This document shows, one piece after another, positions 1-5,515 of a stretch of 11,329 bases of DNA. The first letter of the stretch is position 1; each line of letters begins with the position of its first letter. Below the pieces are notes generated by a model. The model searched no databases and was not told the origin of the DNA. It worked only from the letters and a program-made list of their open reading frames with translations. This DNA comes from Anaerolineae bacterium. Lineage in GTDB: Bacteria; Chloroflexota; Anaerolineae; B4-G1. The stretch lies in contig JALWUZ010000708.1 of assembly GCA_027079895.1 (NCBI GenBank), forward strand, positions 1 through 11,329. Direction: 5' to 3'. The position numbers were made by a program, and so were the translations under genes.

Positions 1-225
1 CGGGAGAGGCGCAAGTTCTCCCCCCACCTGACGCTGGGCCGGGTGCGCCGCAAGGTCTCGCGCGACGACGTCGCTCAGGTGGGCGCGGTCGTCGCCGGGA
101 CGGAGGTCGGGCGTCTGGGGGAAGTCGCCGCCGCCCGGTTCGCCTTCATCCGCAGCATCCTCAAGCCGACCGGCGCGGAGTACGTCACCCTGCGGGAGTT
201 CGCCCTGGCGCGACGCGGGGCGTAG
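1..225 (+). CDS. thpR: 2'-5' RNA ligase / cyclic phosphodiesterase family protein, C-terminal part
   Basis: Reading frame 1 is open from the left edge to a TAG at 223-225 and gives the last 74 residues of a protein whose start lies outside the window. Residues 3-14 (RRKFSPHLTLGR) contain the second HxTx motif of the 2H phosphoesterase superfamily in the form usual for bacterial ThpR/LigT, here H9-L-T11. The segment that follows, with an F-I-x-S-x-L-x-P-x-G-x-x-Y core near residues 51-62, fits the final beta strands of that fold. Family members open 2',3'-cyclic phosphates or join 2'-5' RNA ends in vitro, and their cellular role is poorly known. Only one of the two catalytic histidines is visible, so activity cannot be judged. 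The next gene has its own promoter, so this is probably the end of a separate transcript. Confidence 0.82.
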   Translation, partial: RERRKFSPHLTLGRVRRKVSRDDVAQVGAVVAGTEVGRLGEVAAARFAFIRSILKPTGAEYVTLREFALARRGA

Positions 226-264
226 GGGCTGGTCTCGCACCAGCCCTGGCCTCGCGCCAGCCCC
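225..264. other. Overlapping hairpins just after the thpR stop
   Basis: An 8-bp perfect stem (226-233 with 239-246, GGGCTGGT/ACCAGCCC) encloses the loop CTCGC. A second 5-bp stem (246-250 with 256-260, CTGGC/GCCAG) encloses the same loop, CTCGC. An alternative long-range stem pairs 225-232 (GGGGCTGG) with 257-264 (CCAGCCCC), so the structures are mutually exclusive. The cluster begins at the last base of the thpR stop codon, which suggests transcript termination or 3'-end protection. No run of T follows on the plus strand, so it is not a classical Rho-independent terminator. Confidence 0.5.
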
Positions 265-282
265 GGGTTGCGCCGTCGTTAC

Positions 283-311
283 TTGCCATCTCATCCGGTC
301 GGGGGTAGAAT
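283..311 (+). promoter_or_regulatory. Sigma-70-type promoter for the aldolase-Fae cluster
   Basis: The -35 hexamer TTGCCA (283-288) and the -10 hexamer TAGAAT (306-311) each match consensus at five of six positions and are separated by exactly 17 bp. Transcription would start near base 318, leaving a leader of about 48 nt before the ATG at 366. An AAAGGAGGT ribosome binding site sits at 351-359. The promoter lies downstream of the hairpin cluster that closes the previous gene, as expected for the head of a new transcription unit. I see no clear operator palindrome overlapping it. The assignment rests on sequence match only. Confidence 0.65.
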
Positions 312-365
312 TTCGTCGCTTGCTCGCGTATCTCTCATCCACAAAGGCACAAAGGAGGTCGTCCT

Positions 366-1796
366 ATGCCCGTCAAACTTCCCTGGCTCAAGGGAGTCTT
401 CCCGGCCCTCGTCACCCCCTTCGTCCTCAAGACAGAGGAGGTAGACGAGGCGGCCTATCGCCGCTTGATACGCCACGTCCTGCCCCACGTGGACGGGCTC
501 GTCACCAGCGGCACCACGGGCGAGTTCCCCTACCTCACCCGTGAGGAGCAGAAACGGCTGGTCGCCATCGGCGTGGAGGAGGCGCAGGGGAAACCGGTCA
601 TCGCCGGCTGCGGCGCACCCTCCACCCAGGAGGCCCTCGCCCTGGCCCGCGACGCGCAGGAGGCCGGCGCGTCGGCGGTGCTCGTCGTCACCCCCTACTT
701 CCTCCACCCCTCCGACAAGGGCATCTACCAGCACTTCTACGACATCGCCACCGCCATCGAAGTGCCCCTCATCCTCTACAACATCCCCCAGGTGATGGAC
801 GCCTATCTCCCCCGCACCGTCATCGAGGACCTGGCGGACATCCCCAACATCGTCGGCCTCAAGGACTCCTCCGGCAACCTGACCTACACGCTGGAGGTGT
901 TGGAGTACGCCGGAGACCGCCTGGATGTCTTCATCGGCTGCGACGAGGTAGTGCTCCCCGCCCTCGCCGGCGGCGTGAGCGGCGTCATCCTCGCCAGCGC
1001 CCAGGTCTACCCGGAGGTGTGGCAGGAGGTCATCAGCCTGGTCGGACTGGGCCGTCTGGACGAGGCCCGCGCCCTCCAGCGGCGGGTGCAGAAACTCTCC
1101 CGCATCTTCTGTCGGCACGGCGGCGGGGTAGCGGTCAAAGCGGCCCTCAAGATGATGGGGCTCGATATGGGCGTGCCGCGCAAGCCGCTCAAAGCGGTCG
1201 GCGGGGGGCTGATTCACGAGACCCGCGCCGAAATCCGGCTCGAATTGGAGAGACTGGGCAAGGTGCCGGCCGACGAGGCCGATTTCACCTACCCCGACGG
1301 CCCGCTGGACTCCCGTTTCGCCGACCTGGAGATCACGCCGGAGACGATCGCCGCCCATCACCTGCGGGTCGGGAGCGGCCTCGCCGGGGAGGGGCTGAAC
1401 AAAGTCCAGATTGACCTGATCGCCGGTGGGAAGGAGAGCCCGCTGGGGGACGCTTACGCCCTCCAACTGACCTACCCCCTGCACGGACGGGAGGCCCTGA
1501 CCGCCATCCTCGAACCGGCCCTCACCGTCCGCCCGGCGACGCTCATCCTGCCGACGCTGCCGCAGAAGAACCTGCGGCAGGCGAACATGATTTACGGCCC
1601 CACCCAGTTGGCCGTCGCCCGCGCCGTCGTGGACGGGCTGGAGGCCGGCCGCATCCCGGAGGCGGCGGTGGAGGACGAGGTGCTGATCGTCCTGGCGACG
1701 GTGCATCCCCGCGCGTTGGACCGGCACGCGCTCTACCTGGCCGTCTACGAGGCGGCCTCCCAGGCGTTGGCCCAGGCATTCCCGGAGGAGGGTTAG
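366..1796 (+). CDS. DHDPS/NAL-family aldolase fused to Fae-like domain, copy 1
   Basis: The protein has 476 residues, against about 290-300 for ordinary dihydrodipicolinate synthase (DHDPS). Residues 8-300 form the aldolase barrel: GTTGE at 49-53, TPY with Tyr111, LYNIP with Tyr138, and GLKDSSG with Schiff-base Lys166. The Arg that follows YN(V/I)P in true DapA is missing (YNIPQV), so aspartate semialdehyde is an unlikely substrate. Residues 332-472 align along their whole length with formaldehyde-activating enzyme (Fae): VGSGLAGEG, then VQIDLIAGGKESP, RPATLILPTLPQKNLRQA, MIYGPTQ and LIVLATVHP. The usual Fae histidine is Gln348. The chain ends without the HPF tail of Fae. The AAAGGAGGT site 6 nt upstream fixes the ATG start. 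The gene heads the cluster and its stop is 3 bp from the next start. The barrel and fold assignments are firm. The reaction is unknown; a pyruvate-type aldolase linked to C1 capture is my inference. Confidence 0.88.
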   Translation: MPVKLPWLKGVFPALVTPFVLKTEEVDEAAYRRLIRHVLPHVDGLVTSGTTGEFPYLTREEQKRLVAIGVEEAQGKPVIAGCGAPSTQEALALARDAQEAGASAVLVVTPYFLHPSDKGIYQHFYDIATAIEVPLILYNIPQVMDAYLPRTVIEDLADIPNIVGLKDSSGNLTYTLEVLEYAGDRLDVFIGCDEVVLPALAGGVSGVILASAQVYPEVWQEVISLVGLGRLDEARALQRRVQKLSRIFCRHGGGVAVKAALKMMGLDMGVPRKPLKAVGGGLIHETRAEIRLELERLGKVPADEADFTYPDGPLDSRFADLEITPETIAAHHLRVGSGLAGEGLNKVQIDLIAGGKESPLGDAYALQLTYPLHGREALTAILEPALTVRPATLILPTLPQKNLRQANMIYGPTQLAVARAVVDGLEAGRIPEAAVEDEVLIVLATVHPRALDRHALYLAVYEAASQALAQAFPEEG

Positions 1797-1799
1797 GAG

Positions 1800-3272
1800 A
1801 TGGGTTACAAGACCGACTGGTTCAAGGGCATCTTCCCCGCGCTGGTGACTCCCTTCACGCCCGACGGCAAACTGGACGAGGGAGCCTATCGGGAGTTGAT
1901 TCGCTTCCTCCTGCCCCACGTGAACGGCGTCGTCCCCGGCGGCACGACGGGCGAGTTCTCCTCTATGACGATGGAGGAGCGCAAGCGGGCGATCGAAGTC
2001 TGCCTGGACGAGGTGAACGGGCGCGTCCCGGTGCTGGCCGGGACCGGCTGCCCCTCGACCCGCGAGACGCTCATCTTGACCGAGTGGGCCAGGGACGCCG
2101 GCGTCTCCGGCGTCCTCGTCGTCGCCCCCTACTACCTCAAGCCGACCTTCAACGAGGTCTACGACCACTACCGGGCGGTGGACCGGCTGGGCGTCCCCAT
2201 CGTCCTCTACAACATCCCCCAGTGCGCCGGCACCCACTTCAAATGGTGGACCGCCGAGGGGATGGCGTTGGACTTCGACAACGTGATCGGCATCAAGGAC
2301 TCCTCCGGCGACCTGCCCTTCATGGACGCTATGTTCGAGAAAGTCGGCGGGAAGATCTCGATCTTCGTCGGCCACGATGAAGTAGTCCAGCCCGCGCTGG
2401 CCGCCGGAGCCGATGGCGCCATCCTGGCCAGCGCGAACCTCATCGCCGACATCTGGCAGAAAGTCTATCGGGCGGTGCAGGCCGGCGACCTGGCGACAGC
2501 CCAGGCGTGGCAGCGAAAGGTGCAGAAACTGGTGCGCATCGTCGTCCGGTGCAGTTCCACCCAGGCGGTCAAGGAGGGGCTGCGAATGATGGGCCTCTCC
2601 GTCGGCGACTCCCGCCATCCGATTATGCCCGGCGGCGGCTTCAAGCGGGAGGATTACGGCGAACTGCGGCTGCAACTGGAGGCCCTGGGCAAAATCCCCG
2701 CCGTCCCCGTGACCTATGACCTGGGGGAGAAGCAGGTCGAGACCCACATCGCCGGCACCCCGCAGACCCCGCGCACCATCTCCGGCTTCGCGCTGAAGGT
2801 GGGCGAGGGGTTCGCCGGGCCGCCGTTCCAGGAGTTGGCCCACGTGGACCTGCTCCTGGGGCTGAAGGAGGGCCCGGTGGGGCGGGCTATCGAGCGGGCG
2901 CTGGCGGAGTGGGGAGAGGAGCGCGGCCTGCGGCTGATCAACGACCGTCCGCGTACCCTGCTGGTGCCGACCGTGACCGCCCGCACCGCCAAGCAACGCC
3001 GTCTGTTCTACGAGCACGCGGCGGCGGGGGTCAACCTGGCGATCCGCCTGAGCGTCGAGGACGGCTTCCTGCCGGAGGAGATTCTGGACGACATCGTGCT
3101 CATCGTCAACGCCTTCGTCCACCCCGGCGCGTCCATCGCCAAGCGGGTGGAGTTCAACAACTACAAGGCCACCCGGCACGCCATCCGCAAAGCGTTGGAA
3201 GGGCGTCCGACGGTGGAGGAACTGATTCGGGAGAAGGCGGCGGCACGGCACCCGTTCCGCTACGCGCCGTAG
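1800..3272 (+). CDS. DHDPS/NAL-family aldolase fused to Fae-like domain, copy 2
   Basis: This 490-residue protein is a paralog of the gene before it, roughly half identical by eye across both domains. The aldolase half (8-300) keeps GTTGE at 48-52, APY with Tyr111, LYNIP with Tyr137 and GIKDSSG with Lys166. It also lacks the DapA arginine (YNIPQC). The Fae half (about 330-490) has VGEGFAG, then ELAHVDLLLG with the conserved His348, RPRTLLVPTVTARTAKQRR, DDIVLIVNAFVHP, NNYKATRHAIRKAL and a Fae-like C-terminus (ARHPF, 482-486). Where Fae and copy 1 have the (M)(F/Y)GPxQ motif, copy 2 has FYEHAAAG. The start ATG lies 3 bp after the copy 1 stop. The GGAGGAGGG site at 1784-1792 is inside the last codons of copy 1, so translation is probably coupled and the two products made in similar amounts. 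Natural DHDPS enzymes are tetramers and Fae a pentamer, so the oligomer formed here is an open question. Confidence 0.88.
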   Translation: MGYKTDWFKGIFPALVTPFTPDGKLDEGAYRELIRFLLPHVNGVVPGGTTGEFSSMTMEERKRAIEVCLDEVNGRVPVLAGTGCPSTRETLILTEWARDAGVSGVLVVAPYYLKPTFNEVYDHYRAVDRLGVPIVLYNIPQCAGTHFKWWTAEGMALDFDNVIGIKDSSGDLPFMDAMFEKVGGKISIFVGHDEVVQPALAAGADGAILASANLIADIWQKVYRAVQAGDLATAQAWQRKVQKLVRIVVRCSSTQAVKEGLRMMGLSVGDSRHPIMPGGGFKREDYGELRLQLEALGKIPAVPVTYDLGEKQVETHIAGTPQTPRTISGFALKVGEGFAGPPFQELAHVDLLLGLKEGPVGRAIERALAEWGEERGLRLINDRPRTLLVPTVTARTAKQRRLFYEHAAAGVNLAIRLSVEDGFLPEEILDDIVLIVNAFVHPGASIAKRVEFNNYKATRHAIRKALEGRPTVEELIREKAAARHPFRYAP

Positions 3273-3291
3273 CCGCAGGACGGGGGAAGCG

Positions 3292-3759
3292 GTGCTGCTG
3301 ATTGACGGACATAACCTGATCGGGCGTCTGCCGGACATCTCGCTGGACGACCCCGACGACGAGGCCAAACTGACCGCCCGCTTGAAGACTTACTGCGCCC
3401 GCACCGGAAAGCGGGCTACGGTGGTCTTCGACGGGGGGCTGCCCGGCGGCCGGTCGCCGCTCTCCGGCGGAGGGGTGGAGGTCATCTTCGCCCCGTCCGG
3501 CCATCCCGCCGACGGGATTCTGCGGGAGCGCATCCGGCGGGCCCGTGACCCGCGCGGCCTGGTCGTGGTCACGTCGGACAACGAAATCATCGCCGCGGCG
3601 CAGGAGCGGGGGGCGCGGGTGGTGCGCTCGGAGGAGTTCGCCGCCCGCCTGTCCGCCCCGCGCCGCCGCCAGGGCCATCCCCGGCGGGGGACGGAGCCCG
3701 ACGTGCGCCTTTCACCGCGCGAGGTGGAGGAGTGGCTGCGGTTGTTCGGGGCGCGCTGA
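3292..3759 (+). CDS. YacP-like NYN domain protein (predicted RNA-binding/nuclease fold)
   Basis: The product has 155 residues and begins with the strand LLIDGHNLIG, the hallmark of NYN/YacP (DUF901) proteins, a PIN-like nuclease fold. Candidate metal-binding acidic residues are Asp5, Asp47 in VVFDG, Asp74 in HPADGILRE and Asp96 in VVVTSDNEI. They are spaced as in the family. In Bacillus the related Rae1/YacP is a ribosome-associated endoribonuclease, but equivalence is not shown here. The tail (about 120-155) is basic, then acidic and helical, and looks poorly conserved. GTG at 3292 is the only start codon between the upstream stop and the conserved DGHN motif. It has a modest GGGGGA site 4-5 nt ahead. 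The gene begins 19 bp after the copy 2 stop and is probably in the same transcript. I see no functional link to the aldolases. Confidence 0.8.
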   Translation: MLLIDGHNLIGRLPDISLDDPDDEAKLTARLKTYCARTGKRATVVFDGGLPGGRSPLSGGGVEVIFAPSGHPADGILRERIRRARDPRGLVVVTSDNEIIAAAQERGARVVRSEEFAARLSAPRRRQGHPRRGTEPDVRLSPREVEEWLRLFGAR

Positions 3760-3814
3760 GGCCGGCCTTCCGGCAACGGGAACTTGACTCAAGAGCGAGA
3801 AAAGGAGTAAGAGG

Positions 3815-4288
3815 TTGGAAGAGTTCGATTTCTCATCAGATGGTAAAGTGGCTGCGGTTCCTTTCGAGGAACGGGTGCTGCTGCTCCCCTACTGCCTGCG
3901 TCCCAGCCAGGACTGCCCCGGCAAGATGACCAAAACGGGGTTGGACTGCACCGGCTGCACGCACACCGAGTGCGCGATCTACCAACTGCGGCAGGCGGCG
4001 TTGAAGGCCGGTTACAGCGGCGTATGCGTCGCCCCCGGCGGTCGGATGGCGGTGCGTTTCCTGGTGGAGCATCAGCCGCGCGGAGTCGTCGCCGTCGCCT
4101 GCCCCCAGGAACTGCGGGAGGGCATCGAGGCGATTGACAAAATTCAGTGGGACGTGGTCAAGCCGGCCGTCTCCGTGATTCCGCTGACGAAGGACGGCTG
4201 CGTGGATACCGAGGTGGACGTCGCCCTGGCCCGGACGATCATCAACAGCCGCGCCGATCCCCTCACCGAGACTCCCGACGAGGTGTAA
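3815..4288 (+). CDS. Short DUF116 family protein with cysteine cluster
   Basis: The protein has 157 residues. It carries the DUF116 signature: LLPYCLRP (24-30), cysteines at 34, 45, 48 and 53 in a C-x10-C-x2-C-x4-C arrangement, then GYSGVCVAPGG and VVAVACPQELREG, ending with a late G-C (Cys129). Eight cysteines in all suggest a metal or Fe-S site, but this is inference; the biochemical role of DUF116 is not known to me. Many family members have an N-terminal membrane region, whereas this one is soluble and starts almost directly at the conserved core. The TTG start at 3815 is chosen because a GGAG within AAAGGAGT (3801-3808) lies 7 nt upstream and no better start precedes the core. Its TAA directly abuts the ATG of the prenyl synthase gene, so the two are very likely co-translated. 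Confidence 0.8.
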   Translation: MEEFDFSSDGKVAAVPFEERVLLLPYCLRPSQDCPGKMTKTGLDCTGCTHTECAIYQLRQAALKAGYSGVCVAPGGRMAVRFLVEHQPRGVVAVACPQELREGIEAIDKIQWDVVKPAVSVIPLTKDGCVDTEVDVALARTIINSRADPLTETPDEV

Positions 4289-5308
4289 ATGACGCTAGCC
4301 GAGCACATGGAACGCTATCTCCCCGCCATCGAGGAGGAGATGAAGGAGGTCGTGCAGGTCTCCATCATCTGCCACGAGGGGTTGTGCGGGATGTTGCAGT
4401 ATCACCTGGGGTGGGTGGACGAGCGTTTCAACCCCCGTGGGACGCGCTCCGGCAAACGGGTGCGTCCGGTGCTGTGCCTCCTCTCTTGCGAGGCCGCCGG
4501 CGGTGATTGGGAGCAGGTGCTCCCCGGCGGGGCCGCCGTCGAACTGATGCACAACTTCTCCCTCATCCACGACGACATCGAGGATCGGGACCACACCCGG
4601 CGCGGGCGACCGACGGTCTGGTCGCTGTGGGGGGTAGCGCAGGGGGTCAACGCCGGAGACACGCTCTTCGCCCTGTCCCAACTGGCGTTGATGGGGCTGA
4701 GTCAACGGGGTGTGCCCGCCCCGCTGGTCGTCGAGGCGATGCGCGTCTTCAACAACACCTGCGTAGCCCTGACCAGCGGGCAGTATCTGGACATCAGTTT
4801 CGAGAGCCGCGCCGCCGTCTCCGTCACGGAGTACCTGAAGATGATCGAGGGGAAGACCGGTGCGCTCATCTCCGCCGCCTGCGAGATTGGGGCGATCGTC
4901 GCCGAGGCCCCGCCGGAGCGACGGGAGCAGTTGCGACGGTTCGGCTATCACCTGGGGCGGGTGTTCCAGATGCGGGACGACATCCTGGGGATTTGGGGCG
5001 ACCCGGCCGTCACCGGCAAGCCGGTCGGCTCCGACATCCTGCACCACAAGAAGACGCTCCCCATCGTCCACGGGATGGAGCGGAGCCGGGAACTGCGGGA
5101 TTTGCTGGGGCGGGCGGTGCTCTCCGAGGAGGACGTGCTCCGCGCCACCGAGTGGCTCGTGGAGACGGGGAGCCGGGAGTACACCGAGGAACTGGCCCAG
5201 ACGCACTACGTCCGGGCCTTGTCCACCCTGGAGGAGACGGGCCTGGACAATCCGGCGGTCGAGTCGTTGCGGGAACTGGCGTATCTCTTCCTGACCAGGG
5301 ATAAGTAG
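4289..5308 (+). CDS. Polyprenyl diphosphate synthase (short-chain trans-isoprenyl type)
   Basis: The 339-residue enzyme would extend an allylic diphosphate with isopentenyl diphosphate to a C15-C20 or longer prenyl chain, in the cytosol. Visible motifs are GKRVRPVL (55-62, isopentenyl diphosphate binding), the first aspartate-rich motif HDDIEDRDHTRRGRPT (94-109), GKTGALISAACE (188-199), and the second motif QMRDDILGIWGD (227-238) followed by GKPVGSDILHHKKTLP. The second motif is DDxxG instead of DDxxD, a variant seen in many bacterial IdsA-like enzymes. The first motif has DDxxD without the two-residue insertion of E. coli IspA, and Phe90 is at position -5. Together these point to a geranylgeranyl/farnesyl type, but chain length cannot be set from sequence. 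The ATG directly follows the DUF116 stop (TAAATG), with GAGGTG at 4280-4285 as a weak ribosome site. Confidence 0.88.
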   Translation: MTLAEHMERYLPAIEEEMKEVVQVSIICHEGLCGMLQYHLGWVDERFNPRGTRSGKRVRPVLCLLSCEAAGGDWEQVLPGGAAVELMHNFSLIHDDIEDRDHTRRGRPTVWSLWGVAQGVNAGDTLFALSQLALMGLSQRGVPAPLVVEAMRVFNNTCVALTSGQYLDISFESRAAVSVTEYLKMIEGKTGALISAACEIGAIVAEAPPERREQLRRFGYHLGRVFQMRDDILGIWGDPAVTGKPVGSDILHHKKTLPIVHGMERSRELRDLLGRAVLSEEDVLRATEWLVETGSREYTEELAQTHYVRALSTLEETGLDNPAVESLRELAYLFLTRDK

Positions 5309-5361
5309 GCGTGTGGCAGCAGTGGATAGATCAGCCCCCCCTCACCTGCTCCGTCTCTCTC

Positions 5362-5404
5362 GACGCGGAGCGTCCCTTCGTGTTCCCACGCAGAGCGTTG
5401 GAAC
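5362..5404. repeat. Two-hairpin REP-like dispersed repeat
   Basis: One hairpin pairs GACGC (5362-5366) with GCGTC (5370-5374). The next pairs GTTCCCACGC (5382-5391) with GCGTTGGAAC (5395-5404) around the loop AGA, with one mismatch in ten. The order and wording, a GCGGAGCGTC unit followed by a GTTCCCACGC-AGA unit and then GAG, match a family I recall as scattered in many copies through unrelated bacterial genomes. Its translation is often mis-annotated as short proteins containing VPTLCVGT. Only one copy is present in this window, so repetition in this genome is not shown here. Confidence 0.55.
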
Positions 5405-5422
5405 GAGTACAGCCCATCGGCA

Positions 5423-5444
5423 CGGCGGCACACCATCGCCGCCG
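5423..5444. other. Additional 7-bp hairpin in the idsA-like/fadN gap
   Basis: CGGCGGC (5423-5429) pairs perfectly with GCCGCCG (5438-5444) around an 8-nt loop. It sits between the REP-like element and the terminator and may be an outer part of the same repeat. No T run follows. The remaining sequence of the gap (5309-5361) shows no gene or recognisable site. Confidence 0.4.
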
Positions 5445-5458
5445 ACATCTTTCGTAAC

Positions 5459-5484
5459 GGCAACCCTCGCGGTTGCCCTTTTAT
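5459..5484 (+). terminator. Rho-independent terminator or attenuator before fadN
   Basis: A 7-bp GC-rich stem, GGCAACC (5459-5465) with GGTTGCC (5471-5477), closes the loop CTCGC and is followed by CTTTTAT. This is a classical intrinsic terminator on the plus strand. It lies 150 nt after the prenyl synthase stop and only about 17 nt ahead of the fadN ribosome binding site. It can therefore end the upstream cluster. If the fadN promoter lies upstream of it, it could also act on fadN itself. Confidence 0.7.
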
Positions 5485-5515
5485 CAGCCATCCGTGACAG
5501 AAAGGAGGCCGAATT

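Noticed and set aside
366..1250. Naming either aldolase dapA (lysine synthesis)
   Set aside because: The substrate-binding Arg after YNIP is missing, the genes are duplicated and fused to Fae, and no lysine-pathway gene is nearby.
291..3368. A 1025-codon open frame on the minus strand across both aldolase-Fae genes
   Set aside because: It is antisense to two genes with clear catalytic motifs. Its translation is rich in Arg, Gly, Asp, Val and His with no recognisable domain. GC-rich codon bias commonly leaves this antisense frame free of stops.
3764..3777. GCCGG/CCGGC inverted repeat after the NYN gene as a terminator
   Set aside because: The stem is short (5 bp) and no T run follows. The next gene is 55 bp away with a strong ribosome site, so read-through is more likely.
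3784..3813. TTGACT plus TAAGAG as a promoter before the DUF116 gene
   Set aside because: The -10 box would abut the TTG start at 3815 and overlap the ribosome binding site, so a transcript from here could not carry that site.
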